DNA of 64,000 nucleotides from Hyphomicrobiaceae bacterium (GCA_041397645.1 JAWKWE010000006.1:186001-250000); one strand, 5' to 3'. Shown: positions 26,756 to 36,216, counted from the stretch's first letter. The notes: generated by a model from the letters alone, not told the origin. Numbers and translations are program-made.

Positions 26756-27561
26756 CCAAGGCCATCACAGCAAACAACGTGACCAAATCATTCGGTGGGG
26801 TCACCGTTCTAGACAGAATCCGCCTCGATATAGCACCGGGAGAGTTCGTTACCATCGTCGGCGCGTCCGGATGCGGAAAGTCCACCCTTCTTCGCATCAT
26901 GGCAGGTTTGGAGTTTGCCGATAGCGGTACTATTGCGTGCGGAGACCAGCGCATTGATGGCCCCGGCGTGGAACGCGCCATGGTCTTCCAGGATTACAGC
27001 CTGTTTCCCTGGCTAAACGTGATCGACAACGTCATGTTCAGCCGCCGCCTTGCTGCCAACACAAGCGACAACCTGGCTCTGGAGCGCGGAGCCGAGGAGC
27101 GCAGAGCCGAATCCCTGCTTTCCCTTGTAGGATTGTCGAAGGCCAGAAATACCTTCCCATCGCAATTGTCGGGTGGCATGCGACAGCGCGTTGCAATAGC
27201 TCGCGCGTTGATGTCGAAGCCATCGATCCTATTGATGGACGAGCCATTCGGCGCTCTCGACGCACAGACGCGCGAGGTGATGCAGGAGCTTGTGCTTGAC
27301 GTCGCGCGCAACGAGGGAACGACGATCGTCTTTGTGACACACGACGTCGAGGAAGCCATCTACCTGGGCGCCCGCGTCGTTCTCATGTCTCCGCATCCCG
27401 GACGCATCGACAGCATCTATCGCGTTCCCTTCGGACAGTCGCGCAACGCCGACATTCGGCTCGATCCGCAATTCCTTGAACTCAAGCGCCGCATCATGGG
27501 ACGCGTGCGCGAGACAGTCACGGCATCGTTTTCCACCGACGACGCCCACGCATCCGGGTGA
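26752..27561 (+). CDS. ABC transporter ATP-binding protein, nitrate/sulfonate/taurine type
   Basis: A 269-aa nucleotide-binding subunit. Walker A is GASGCGKST, the Q-loop FQDYSLFPW, the signature LSGGMRQRVAIARAL, Walker B ILLMDEPFGALD and the H-loop FVTHDVEEA. These match the SsuB/TauB/NrtD group. It starts inside the permease stop codon (ATGA), so the two are translationally coupled. The binding-protein gene starts 44 bases after its stop. Confidence 0.95.
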   Translation: MTKAITANNVTKSFGGVTVLDRIRLDIAPGEFVTIVGASGCGKSTLLRIMAGLEFADSGTIACGDQRIDGPGVERAMVFQDYSLFPWLNVIDNVMFSRRLAANTSDNLALERGAEERRAESLLSLVGLSKARNTFPSQLSGGMRQRVAIARALMSKPSILLMDEPFGALDAQTREVMQELVLDVARNEGTTIVFVTHDVEEAIYLGARVVLMSPHPGRIDSIYRVPFGQSRNADIRLDPQFLELKRRIMGRVRETVTASFSTDDAHASG

Positions 27562-27605
27562 GCGCATAAGGCGCCCTATCCGATTATATGAGAGGAGTAG
27601 ACTTA

Positions 27606-28622
27606 ATGTTCACTGGTTTAAGTTCGCGACTGCGGAGTGCTGCACTCGCGGCAGCCGGATTGGCTGCATTGCTCTCAATCCCCGGTGTCCCGCAGGCCAA
27701 GGCCGAAGAAAAGGTAACGTTGGCCACTGTGGCGTGGATCGGCTACGCGCCCTTTTATGTCGCGGTTGAGAAGGACCTGTTCAAGAAATACGGCGTAAAA
27801 GTCGAGCTTAAGGATTTTGCGGACCCGGCTCTGATCCCCGCGGCGTTGGCGAGTGGCGGCATTCAAGGCGCCATGTACACCTACGATCAGGTCATCAATC
27901 TTGTGGCCAACGGAAACGATTACCGCGTCGTCATGCCGATCGACTACTCGAACGGCGCTGACGCAATCATCGCGTCGAAGTCGATCAAGATACTGGCTGA
28001 TCTGAAGGGCAAGCAGGTCGCCTATCCCTTCGCTACCTGCGACAATCTCCTGGTGGCATACGCGCTCAAGTCCGTCGGTTTGACTGAAGCCGACGTGCAG
28101 GGCCTCGACACAACGCCCGAAAACGTCCCCGCCGCGCTTGTCGGTGGCGCTTCCGCAGGCGCCACATACGAGCCCAACGTCAGCAAGGCTTTGAAGCTCG
28201 AGGTGGGTGACGGCTTCCATTCCATCTATACCTCCGCCACCTCACCAGGACTCATCACCGACGTGCTCTATTTCCCTGCTTCCTACATCGCTGCGAACGG
28301 CAAGACCGTCGAGGCCATTATCAATGGCTACCTCGATGGCCTGAAGTACCTCAAAGAAAATCCAGACGATGCTTATGCTATCGTCGCGAAGTACTTTGCC
28401 ACCACGATCGAGGACGTGAAGGAACAAGCCAAGGGCGTTTACAACGTTCCTATGGCGGAATGGGCCGGCTACTTCGGACCGCGCAATGACGCCAAGTCCT
28501 TCTACACCACAGGCGCGCTTATCGCTGAGATCCTCGTCCAACGCGGACAAATCAAAGCAGCCCCGAAGATCGAAGACACCTACACGAAAGTGTTTGTCGA
28601 AAAACTCGCTTCGGCGAAGTGA
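27606..28622 (+). CDS. ABC transporter substrate-binding protein, NMT1/SsuA-like
   Basis: A 338-aa periplasmic binding protein. The ATG at 27606 has GAGGAG eight bases upstream, better than the ATG six codons before. A Sec signal peptide is cleaved near QAKA-EE. The mature protein begins VTLATVAWIGYAPFYVAVEK, the SsuA/TauA/NMT1 start, and continues with GVKVELKDFADPALIPAALASG and DLKGKQVAYPFATCDN. It delivers the substrate to the adjacent permease/ATPase. The downstream ligase and amidohydrolase suggest a nitrogenous substrate; this is inference. Confidence 0.92.
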   Translation: MFTGLSSRLRSAALAAAGLAALLSIPGVPQAKAEEKVTLATVAWIGYAPFYVAVEKDLFKKYGVKVELKDFADPALIPAALASGGIQGAMYTYDQVINLVANGNDYRVVMPIDYSNGADAIIASKSIKILADLKGKQVAYPFATCDNLLVAYALKSVGLTEADVQGLDTTPENVPAALVGGASAGATYEPNVSKALKLEVGDGFHSIYTSATSPGLITDVLYFPASYIAANGKTVEAIINGYLDGLKYLKENPDDAYAIVAKYFATTIEDVKEQAKGVYNVPMAEWAGYFGPRNDAKSFYTTGALIAEILVQRGQIKAAPKIEDTYTKVFVEKLASAK

Positions 28623-28703
28623 TCAGCCGGCGTGGCGGCTTGCGCAGTGCGAGCCGTCTGCCTCCCCTGCAGTTGCAGACCATCCGCAAATGGAGAATGA
28701 CCA

Positions 28704-30065
28704 GTGGATGCCCTAGTCGAAAAGAAGTCTGACGGCCCCAGCGGGGGTCTAGCCGAAACCGGTGTGAACTATATGCTCGCAAGCTATGTCGACATGCACG
28801 GCGTATCGAAAGGGAAGGTCGTCCCGATCGCCCATCTCGATCGCATGATGTCGGGATCAGAGCTTTGTACCGGAGCCGCACTCGACGGCGTGCCTCAAGA
28901 CGTCAGCGATGAGGAGGTTGCAGCACACCCCGATCCCAACTCCGGCATCGTCCTGCCCTGGAAGAGAGACGTCGCATGGTTCGCCAGCGACCTGTGGTGC
29001 GAAGGAAAGCCGTTCGAGGCTTGCAGCCGCAACATCCTAAAGCGTGCCCTCGCGAAGGCGGCCACAATGGGTTACGCAATGAACCTCGGCATGGAGGCGG
29101 AGTTCTTCGTTCTAAAAGACGATCCCGTTCTCGGTTACAGGCCGATATCGGATCGCAAGAACCTCGAAAAGCCCGCGTACGATGTTTCTCGCATGTTGGA
29201 CAACATGGGCTGGATGGATGAACTCGTGCAGGCCATGAACAGTCTGGGCTGGGACGTCTACAGCTTCGACCACGAAGACGGTATCGGCCAGTTCGAAATC
29301 GACTTTAAGTACTTCGACGCGCTCTCAATGGCCGATCGCTACGTATTCTTCAGGTTGATGGCGCACGAGATCGCCCGCAAGCACGGCGGTTTTGCGACAT
29401 TCATGCCCAAGCCATACGCAGATCGTGCAGGCAGCGGGGCGCACTTCAACATGTCGCTTGCCGACATCAAAAGCGGACGCAACGTGTTTGCCGATGCAGC
29501 GGACACACGCGGATGCGGTCTATCCAAGCTCGGCTATCAATTCCTTGCCGGCGTATTGAAGCATCTCCCGGCGATCTGCGCAGTCGTTGCTCCAACCGTA
29601 AACAGCTACAAACGGCTCGTCCTCAAGGGCTCGATGTCTGGCTTTACCTGGGCGCCGGTCTGGGCGTGTTACGGCAACAACAACCGTACCAACACGCTAC
29701 GCATACCGCTCGGCGGCGGGCGCGTAGAACTGCGCGCAGCAGACAGCTCGTGCAACCCCTATCTTGGCGCCGCGCTCGTCCTGATGGCTGGGCTCGAAGG
29801 CATCGAACAAGATCTCGATCCTGGAGATCCGCATCTGGAGAACATGTACCTCAAGAGCGAAGCGGAGCTGAAATCCCTCGGCATTACGCATCTGCCCCGC
29901 ACGCTGGAAGAGGCGCTGGACGCATTCGAAGCCGATCCGCTGACCAAATCGGCATTTGGCGAAAGGATGTGGAATTCGTGGCTCGACTTCAAGCGTGACG
30001 AATGGATGTCTTACATCAATCACGTCAGCGACTGGGAAAAAGCACGCTACCTCAAATTCTACTAA
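28704..30065 (+). CDS. Glutamine-synthetase-like gamma-glutamyl ligase
   Basis: A 453-aa member of the glutamine synthetase superfamily. Visible are the GS N-terminal beta-grasp (MLASYVDMHGVSKGKVVP), NLGMEAEFFV with the first metal-binding Glu, the FEIDFKYFDAL segment, GSGAHFNMSL with the metal His, and the arginine-rich IPLGGGRVELRAADSS strand. It lacks the C-terminal adenylylation-site Tyr region of GlnA. Relatives include GlnT and amine-glutamylating enzymes (GMA synthetase, PuuA-type). Embedded between a transporter and a creatininase-family hydrolase, it more likely glutamylates an imported amine than makes bulk glutamine. The substrate is unknown. Confidence 0.85.
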   Translation: MDALVEKKSDGPSGGLAETGVNYMLASYVDMHGVSKGKVVPIAHLDRMMSGSELCTGAALDGVPQDVSDEEVAAHPDPNSGIVLPWKRDVAWFASDLWCEGKPFEACSRNILKRALAKAATMGYAMNLGMEAEFFVLKDDPVLGYRPISDRKNLEKPAYDVSRMLDNMGWMDELVQAMNSLGWDVYSFDHEDGIGQFEIDFKYFDALSMADRYVFFRLMAHEIARKHGGFATFMPKPYADRAGSGAHFNMSLADIKSGRNVFADAADTRGCGLSKLGYQFLAGVLKHLPAICAVVAPTVNSYKRLVLKGSMSGFTWAPVWACYGNNNRTNTLRIPLGGGRVELRAADSSCNPYLGAALVLMAGLEGIEQDLDPGDPHLENMYLKSEAELKSLGITHLPRTLEEALDAFEADPLTKSAFGERMWNSWLDFKRDEWMSYINHVSDWEKARYLKFY

Positions 30066-30099
30066 CGCAACACGCATCTCAGAAGAAGAGCGCAAAGAC

Positions 30100-30861
30100 A
30101 TGCAATGGGGCGAGCGGACATGGTGTGAGCTACCGGCGGATTTAGCAGCTGCAGAAAACTGCGCGTTGCTTCCCGTCGGAGCTACCGAGCAGCATGGGCC
30201 TCAATTGGCCACCGGCATGGACTATGTGCTGGCCGACAAACTTTGCAAGGAAGTGGCTGCAAGGACAAAGGTTCCCATGCTGCCACTTCTCGCTTACGGC
30301 TGCTCCCTCGGCCATAGCCGGCGGTGGCCCGGGACGATCTCACTACAGCCGATCACATTGATCAATCTCGTCAAGGAAATCGGCGACTGGGCCTATATCA
30401 GCGGCGTGCGCCGGTTATTTATCGTCAACAGTCATGTGACGAACGCGGCCCCGTTGCGATGCGCTCTGGAGATGCTTCGTGCGGAACACGACGATCTTGC
30501 TGTCGCCTTGATCAACACTCCTCACATCAGCAAACGCGTCCGCCGGGTGTACTTCGCGGATGGAGAAGATTGGCATGCAAATGCGGCTGAGACATCGCTG
30601 ATGATGGCCGTTGCGCCTCACATCGCGCGGGCCGAACTGAACGCATCAACCGATGACGAAGATCGAACCGGCGGACTGGTCTTTTCGCATCCCGTGAACA
30701 GGACCAGCCGAAACGGCGTCACCGGCTTCCCCAGCCGTGCGAGCGTGGATGAGGGGCGAAGTCTCTTCACGTGGATGGTGGAAGACCTGAGCGCGATCGT
30801 GGAGCGCGGCAAGCAGGAGCGGCCACCGCTGACCGCTTCCTACAATGAGCGCGCTTGGTGA
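30100..30861 (+). CDS. Creatininase family amidohydrolase with altered metal motif
   Basis: A 253-aa creatininase-family protein. The ATG at 30100 (MQWGERTWCELP) matches family N-termini. VGATEQHGPQLATGMDYVLA holds the metal-binding Glu, His and Asp, and ANAAETSLM corresponds to the HAGExETS segment. The central NGHGGN-type motif reads NSHVTN, so one His ligand remains but the neighbouring glycines or Glu are lost, suggesting a shifted active site. It follows the ligase gene by 34 bases. It may hydrolyse the imported amide or a glutamylated product; the substrate is unknown. Confidence 0.85.
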   Translation: MQWGERTWCELPADLAAAENCALLPVGATEQHGPQLATGMDYVLADKLCKEVAARTKVPMLPLLAYGCSLGHSRRWPGTISLQPITLINLVKEIGDWAYISGVRRLFIVNSHVTNAAPLRCALEMLRAEHDDLAVALINTPHISKRVRRVYFADGEDWHANAAETSLMMAVAPHIARAELNASTDDEDRTGGLVFSHPVNRTSRNGVTGFPSRASVDEGRSLFTWMVEDLSAIVERGKQERPPLTASYNERAW

Positions 30862-31070
30862 CTTGCTCAGAGTTCAGGTCATGCAGGCTTCCGCCTTTGC
30901 TGCTTTTGAGCTTTGCTTCGCGACGGCGGCACGCCGTGCGCACGCGAATGCCTGAAGTTGTATAAGACCATTGGTGCCCAAGACTGTGGCGCTCCCGCCC
31001 TCCCAACCGTCCGCGATTCAGCTAGGGTTGCCAAACACGCAATCTCGATGAACCGCGACAGGGGGAGAAA

Positions 31071-32327
31071 TTGGTTAGGAACGTCAAGCCTGGAACCCCA
31101 GCTTGTCGAAGCTTGACCGGATGCCGATACATGGTCGGCGTCTTCCTGCTCGCCACGTCTGCCAATTTGACCAGCGCCTTGGCTGACACGGTTGCGCCCG
31201 TTCGATCAACGCCGTCTTTCGCTGATACAGGAACGCTCGCAGCTTTTTTCTGGGGCGCTGGTAACGCCCTGGATGCATCTTACGACAGAGTGCAACAGTG
31301 GAAGGCGGACAATCACATCCCCATAAGTTTTGGCGCACAACACTGGTGGCACATCGATGCCGGTGACCACCTGTACGGCAACGGCTACGGCCTGCCAGGG
31401 CTGCGGGGCACATACTACTACTTCGTCGCGTTCGACCCTTCGATGAAGGTTGAGGGCAACGGGATCGTGGACGAAATAGGCTTCCACAACCAAACGCGCT
31501 TTCGTGACAGCGGTGACAAGCTTCGCAGTTTCTATAACGACACGATATGGACCTACGAAACCTACGCCTACGCCAAAACCAGCGTGGGACGATTCAAGGC
31601 CGGACAGATTGTGCAGGAATTCGGCATCCCTTGGGACAATAGCTGGTGGGAAGCCGTACCGTTCTTCGATGGATATCGATCGAATCCCGCATGGGGTTTC
31701 AGCTGGGATCGCAACTGGAACGTATCGAACAAGTTTAGCGTCGCCAGCACGCTTCAATACTTCATCATCGACGATCGCGTGAGCGGTGCCTTCGCCGACG
31801 CGAACGCTGAAGCGTCGCCGCCACTTAGCGAGCGCAATACTTTCAACGTTCGCCTTGTCCCACAATGGACCCTGAATGACGACACCAAGATCAAACTTGG
31901 GCTTTCCGCTCTAACGCGAGAAATCGACCACGCCGGTTTTCCAAACGTCGATTCAAGACAGACGGCTTTTGCTGTCGATCTTACCTACACTTGGAACAAC
32001 CTTAGTGTTTACGGGCAATACACAAACTCTCACGGCGCCATCACCCCGGCAAGGTACGTCTCCGGCGGACCGAGCGATAAGCAGGAAAGCGTCGAAGTAG
32101 GCTTCAATTATACGCTTGGCCCAGTCTCCGCGCGCGTCAATTATTCTGAAGGCTGGGACGACAACCCGTCGGGTCATCAGTACATTTTCAATCCCGGGCT
32201 TACATTCCAGATTTCCAAGGGCGTGACTGCCTACGCAGAATACGTCAAATGGAATGTCACCGACAGCACGGGCACAACGACAAGGTTCGACGACGGTTAC
32301 GAACTCATTCTCGTCTGGAACTACTGA
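31071..32327 (+). CDS. Outer-membrane porin-like beta-barrel
   Basis: A 418-aa protein likely to be an outer-membrane channel. TTG at 31071 is chosen because GGGGGAG precedes it and it supplies a basic n-region before the signal core YMVGVFLLATSANLTSALA. The mature protein alternates short polar/aromatic strands (for example GRFKAGQIVQEFGIPWDNSWW) and ends in LILVWNY, the C-terminal aromatic signature for BAM-dependent insertion. No named family was assigned. Its position 209 bases after the hydrolase suggests it admits the same compound. Confidence 0.8.
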   Translation: MVRNVKPGTPACRSLTGCRYMVGVFLLATSANLTSALADTVAPVRSTPSFADTGTLAAFFWGAGNALDASYDRVQQWKADNHIPISFGAQHWWHIDAGDHLYGNGYGLPGLRGTYYYFVAFDPSMKVEGNGIVDEIGFHNQTRFRDSGDKLRSFYNDTIWTYETYAYAKTSVGRFKAGQIVQEFGIPWDNSWWEAVPFFDGYRSNPAWGFSWDRNWNVSNKFSVASTLQYFIIDDRVSGAFADANAEASPPLSERNTFNVRLVPQWTLNDDTKIKLGLSALTREIDHAGFPNVDSRQTAFAVDLTYTWNNLSVYGQYTNSHGAITPARYVSGGPSDKQESVEVGFNYTLGPVSARVNYSEGWDDNPSGHQYIFNPGLTFQISKGVTAYAEYVKWNVTDSTGTTTRFDDGYELILVWNY

Positions 32328-32384
32328 ACCATCAGCTTCGAGTTCAGGCTGTATGTTTTCGCCCAGGCCGGAACGAACCGATGG

Positions 32385-33599
32385 CTACTCCATCGACAAG
32401 ATGAAAGAGCGCACCACCGGATAGATTTCTTTCTCCCATCGCTTGCCGTTGAAGGTTCCGTAGTGACCGACGTTGGCTTGTAGATGGTGGCGCTTGAGGT
32501 GAGGCCTCAGTGAAGAGCAAAGGTCATGCGCGGCTGAGGTCTGCCCGAGTGCGCAGATGTCGTCACGCCCGCCTTCGACTGTCAGCAAGGCTGTTTTTCG
32601 GATCACGCCCGGATCCACCTTGCGGCCACGATGCGTGAAGCTGCCGGTCGCCAGTTCCGCCTTCTGAAAGACCCTGTCTATCGTCTCGACATAAAATTCC
32701 TCGGTGAGATCGAGCACCGCAAAATATTCGTCGTAGAACGTCTTGATCTTTTCTGCTTCTGCAGTTTCGCCTGCGGCCAGGTGTTCATAAAGCTTCTGGT
32801 GGGCAGCCCTGTGCCGCTCGAGGTTCATCGCAACGAAGCTGGAAAGCTGAACGAAGCCGGGATAAACGCGCCGCCCTGCCCCCTTAAAGCGATCAGGAAC
32901 GACGCTGGTGACGACCGTTTTGAACCACGCCAGGGGCTTGTCGTTGGCCAACTCGTTGACGGCTGTTGGGCTTTCCCGCGGATCGATCGGTCCGGCCATC
33001 AGCGTCATGGAACGCGGCGTGGCCGGATGATTATCGGCTGACATGACGGCAGCCGCAATGAGCGCCTGAACACAGGGCTGACAGACTGCGAGGAGATGAC
33101 ACCCCGGCCCAATTTCTTCGATGAAGCGGATAATATAGTCAACGTAGTCTTCGACACCGAAGCGCCCGGCATCAAGCGGAACGTCTCGCGCATTCACCCA
33201 ATCCGTGATGTAGACATCATGGTCGCTCAGAAGCGTCTGAACGGTCTTGCTGAGCAATGTCGCGAAATGACCCGAGAGCGGCGCAATTACGAGGACGCGC
33301 GGCTGAGGTGTGTCTACGTCCTTGGCAAAGTGCAAAAGCTGACCGAACGGAAGATCAAGGGCGACCTCTTCTTTCACCTCGACCAGCGCATTGCCTACCA
33401 TCACCTCGCGGATAGCGAACTCTGGACGCACGTGCGTCAACTTCAACCTCTCGACCATTTCAAGCCCGGCGTCGAAGTGCTTCCTCGCGGTCCCGACGAA
33501 CGGCCAAAAATGGTCCGACGACATCGCGCGCATGTGGGTCGCAGCCTGCCGCATTGCGGCATAGAAGTCGTCGTGAAGCTGATAGGTTTGATAAAGCAT
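32385..33599 (-). CDS. phaZ: Intracellular polyhydroxyalkanoate depolymerase
   Basis: A 404-aa intracellular PHA depolymerase that mobilises the polyester made by PhaC. It matches the family from LYQTYQLHDDF at the N-terminus, through APLSGHFATLL, the AVCQPCVQA motif with the nucleophilic Cys, MAGPIDPRESPTAVN and the C-terminal VGHYGTFNGKRWEKEI that carries the catalytic His. It is divergent from a GST gene and convergent with the porin gene. No signal peptide is present, consistent with a cytosolic, granule-bound enzyme. Confidence 0.95.
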   Translation of the reverse strand: MLYQTYQLHDDFYAAMRQAATHMRAMSSDHFWPFVGTARKHFDAGLEMVERLKLTHVRPEFAIREVMVGNALVEVKEEVALDLPFGQLLHFAKDVDTPQPRVLVIAPLSGHFATLLSKTVQTLLSDHDVYITDWVNARDVPLDAGRFGVEDYVDYIIRFIEEIGPGCHLLAVCQPCVQALIAAAVMSADNHPATPRSMTLMAGPIDPRESPTAVNELANDKPLAWFKTVVTSVVPDRFKGAGRRVYPGFVQLSSFVAMNLERHRAAHQKLYEHLAAGETAEAEKIKTFYDEYFAVLDLTEEFYVETIDRVFQKAELATGSFTHRGRKVDPGVIRKTALLTVEGGRDDICALGQTSAAHDLCSSLRPHLKRHHLQANVGHYGTFNGKRWEKEIYPVVRSFILSME

Positions 33600-33726
33600 T
33601 TAGCAGTCTCTTCTCCGTCAGCCCAAAATTTAGGCGAATTACCAAGCGCTTGTCTCGGACGGATGATAGTGCAAGACTTGTTGCGCTGCGAGATGAATAT
33701 TAGGTCAGTTTGAACAGGAATTGCGC

Positions 33727-34386
33727 ATGACCAAGGCCACCGCGACGTTGACCATATCGTCGAAGAACTATTCATCATGGTCCCTTCGCGGCTGGCTGCT
33801 CTGTAAGATGGCGGGGCTGGAATTCGTGGAAAAGCCCATCGCGCCGGAAGACGCCGAGGCGCGCCAAGAGCTTCTGCTGCTTTCTCCTTCGGTCCGCGTA
33901 CCACGCCTGACGCATGGCGATGTTACTGTTTGGGACACACTTGCGATCGCCGAATACGTCGCCGAGATTGCACCCGAAGCCCACTTGCTCCCCGCAGATC
34001 AAGCTGTGCGCGCCCATTGCCGCGCTGTCTCCGGTGAAATTCATTCGGGGTTTTACAATCTGCGCTCAGCCTTGCCGATGAATCTCAAGTCACGGCACTC
34101 GTCTTTCAAAATCTTTTCCGGCGCGCGGCCTGACGTCGAAAGGATCAAGGAGATCTGGTCAGAGTGCCTTGGAAAATACGGCGGCCCCTATCTGTTCGGC
34201 AACTTGACGATCGCCGACGCAATGTATGCCCCGGTCTGCACGCGCTTTCATACCTATAGCGTGGCGCTGCCGACTGAGCTTGCCGCATATTGCGATCGCA
34301 TACTCGATTGGCCGCTGATGAAAGAATGGACCGACGCCGCCATTGCCGAACCAGACGAGATCGTCGAACTTGAGGTTGAGTTCTGA
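33727..34386 (+). CDS. Glutathione S-transferase family protein
   Basis: A 219-aa cytosolic GST. The thioredoxin-like N-terminal domain shows SSKNYSSWSLRGWLLCKMAG, the catalytic-Ser region, and LSPSVRVPRLTHGD with the cis-Pro, then VWDTLAIAEYVAE. The helical C-terminal domain has GPYLFGNLTIADAMYAPV, the N-capping box. Start at ATG 33727, with AGGA seven bases upstream. Substrate is unknown. It is divergent from phaZ. Confidence 0.9.
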   Translation: MTKATATLTISSKNYSSWSLRGWLLCKMAGLEFVEKPIAPEDAEARQELLLLSPSVRVPRLTHGDVTVWDTLAIAEYVAEIAPEAHLLPADQAVRAHCRAVSGEIHSGFYNLRSALPMNLKSRHSSFKIFSGARPDVERIKEIWSECLGKYGGPYLFGNLTIADAMYAPVCTRFHTYSVALPTELAAYCDRILDWPLMKEWTDAAIAEPDEIVELEVEF

Positions 34387-34646
34387 CGTTAAAATATTCG
34401 GCTTTATCTATTTCTTTGGCTCAGTCGCGTCGGCAAGCGAACGCGACTTTGTCATTACCCGGCTGTTAAATTTCTCCGACCCCGCACCTCGTGGCCACGA
34501 TCCGGAACAAACGGTGCTATTGGAAATTAATACAGATATTACCGACGTTGAGCAGAAGTGGGCTATCTTCGGTCTCTGACTAAGCGTTCAGCTACCGTTC
34601 AAACTCGTTGGAGTTCAATTGCTGAGGACAAGCTGGGAGGACTGAT

Positions 34647-35009
34647 ATGAAATCATTCATTTGCGCCTTTACGGCAGTTGCAATCGCGAGCTTTGCTTCG
34701 ACAACAGTGCGCGCAGCCGATTTGGATGAGGTCTACGACGAACCAGATGCGTACGTCGAGAGGGTTCCGCCACGGCCACCCGTCGTCGTTTACGTAACAC
34801 CCCGGTACTACGATCCGGGTTATTACGATGATGACGCGACCGTCGTGACGATCCATCCGCGTCGCGCTTACCGGCCATATCCGTACTATGCACCCTACCC
34901 CGTTTACCGCGCCTACCCCCGCTATCCGGCCGGGTACTATCCTTATCGCTGGGGACCGCGCTTTAACGGCTGGCACCGCGCGGGCTGGGGTCCCCGCCGT
35001 CGGTGGTGA
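34647..35009 (+). CDS. Exported Tyr/Pro/Arg-rich protein
   Basis: A 120-aa protein of unknown function with a signal peptide (MKSFICAFTAVAIASFASTT, cleavage at VRA-AD) and an acidic start followed by a Tyr/Pro/Arg-rich low-complexity tail (YPYYAPYPVYRAYPRY). GGGAGG lies seven bases before the ATG. It resembles the gene at 4209-4601 in composition. The 260 bases upstream (34387-34646) show no gene and probably hold its promoter. It converges on the Crp/Fnr gene. Confidence 0.72.
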   Translation: MKSFICAFTAVAIASFASTTVRAADLDEVYDEPDAYVERVPPRPPVVVYVTPRYYDPGYYDDDATVVTIHPRRAYRPYPYYAPYPVYRAYPRYPAGYYPYRWGPRFNGWHRAGWGPRRRW

Positions 35010-35027
35010 CCCATCACTGCAGGCTCG

Positions 35028-35804
35028 CTATCTGGGATTGTTAGACCGATCACGACTCTCGTAGAGACCGCGGTTTGGATGTGCACGACTGAAATTAGAC
35101 CGATCTCGTCTGGGCTCGGAAGCCAATTCCTCAAGTGCAGCCATGTCTAAAATGCGTAGCTCTGCATCTGACACGTTTATCAGTCCGCTCTGCTGAAGCC
35201 TCACTAAGGCATCGGAGACTGCATCGATATCCAACTGGAGTTGTTTCGCCACATAGCCCGACGACATGTCCTCACTCACGACAAGCGGATCACGACCTTC
35301 AGAAGAATTGATACCGGATACCGCAGCCAAGTAATTTGCGACCCGTTGGATCGGAGACGGCAAATCGGCATTCAGCGACGTGTCCTTCAGATATTTGAAT
35401 TCACGCTCTTTCGCCTCAGCCAACCTGAAGAACAATTGGTCATCATTCGCCAACGCATCCTCAAGTTCGGCTTCACTGATAGCGCGTACATAGGTGTCTG
35501 CTATGGCTGCTGCGGTACTTACGTGTTTTCCGAGCGACCCCAATCCTATGATGTCGCCGGGGAATGCAAACTCAATGATGTCGTACTGTCCCAGCGTCGA
35601 AGGGCTGTAATGGCAAAGGGCACCGGTCTCGACCACGTATAGTTGACGCGGCTCTCCGCTGCGAAAGAGCATCGTGCCTTTGGGAACATGCCGCCGAAGC
35701 GCACCTTGGAATTGAGACTCTTGTTTGGGAGCGCGAACCGAATTATCGGCCGTCGGAGCAGCACAGACCTGTGGCTCCCAGCTCGCGTACTCAATAACTT
35801 TCAT
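35028..35804 (-). CDS. Crp/Fnr family transcriptional regulator
   Basis: A 258-aa regulator. The N-terminal cyclic-nucleotide-binding-like domain contains VPKGTMLFRSGEPRQLYVVE and DIIEFAFPGDIIGLGSL; the C-terminal winged helix contains SSGYVAKQLQLDIDAVSDAL (recognition helix) and LQQSGLINVSD. Only two Cys are present near the N-terminus, so it does not carry the four-Cys iron-sulfur site of FNR and more resembles FixK or FNR-like nitrogen-oxide sensors. Start at ATG 35804; a GTG three codons earlier is possible. Targets are unknown. Confidence 0.88.
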   Translation of the reverse strand: MKVIEYASWEPQVCAAPTADNSVRAPKQESQFQGALRRHVPKGTMLFRSGEPRQLYVVETGALCHYSPSTLGQYDIIEFAFPGDIIGLGSLGKHVSTAAAIADTYVRAISEAELEDALANDDQLFFRLAEAKEREFKYLKDTSLNADLPSPIQRVANYLAAVSGINSSEGRDPLVVSEDMSSGYVAKQLQLDIDAVSDALVRLQQSGLINVSDAELRILDMAALEELASEPRRDRSNFSRAHPNRGLYESRDRSNNPR

Positions 35805-36059
35805 GCGACGCACCCAATATGGACACGTAGCACCCTACCCGCCTAACCCCAGGTTAAGTCTGCGCCGACCAGCTCCGAAGTCAAGCACCTAACCCATTAT
35901 GGTCTAATGGAGAATTAGCTTCGAAATAATATTTGATCGCTCAATCTCAAATTTCGGTGCGGATCCACATTCAACGACGTCTTGATGCCACTTTTGCCCC
36001 GTTCGATAATAACCGCCGAAATTGAAATGGGGTGCCAAGCTTCGCCAATGGCGTTTTAA

Positions 36060-36216
36060 TGAGCTTGGCCAGGAATTCATTAGTTTCTGATATGTTGCGG
36101 TTATTTGGGCCGCACTTTTCGATGAGCTCCCGTGCCACGGCGGGCTTCTTTCCGTGGCTGCCCGCATGGGCGTTTCCTCCCTAGACTAGGGCCGCAAACC
36201 TGCGGCTCTTTTTTTC
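36060..36216 (+). ncRNA. Candidate small RNA with terminator
   Basis: The 440-base gap 35820-36259 has no convincing gene. Its right half contains hairpin-forming segments (GCCACGG pairing CCGTGGC near 36135-36160), an exposed TTTCCTCCC run near 36171-36180 that resembles the anti-Shine-Dalgarno loops of alphaproteobacterial sRNAs, and a perfect intrinsic terminator at the end. The 5' boundary is a guess. It could alternatively be a leader, but no gene follows closely enough on the far side of the terminator. Confidence 0.35.
36191..36216 (+). terminator. Intrinsic terminator
   Basis: Stem GCCGCA (36191-36196) and TGCGGC (36201-36206) with loop AACC, followed by TCTTTTTTTC. It is upstream of the DUF4424 gene and ends a separate plus-strand transcript. 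Confidence 0.8.

Noticed and set aside
28704..30065. Calling the ligase GmaS (gamma-glutamylmethylamide synthetase)
   Set aside because: No N-methylglutamate synthase or dehydrogenase genes accompany it, so the specific substrate cannot be claimed.
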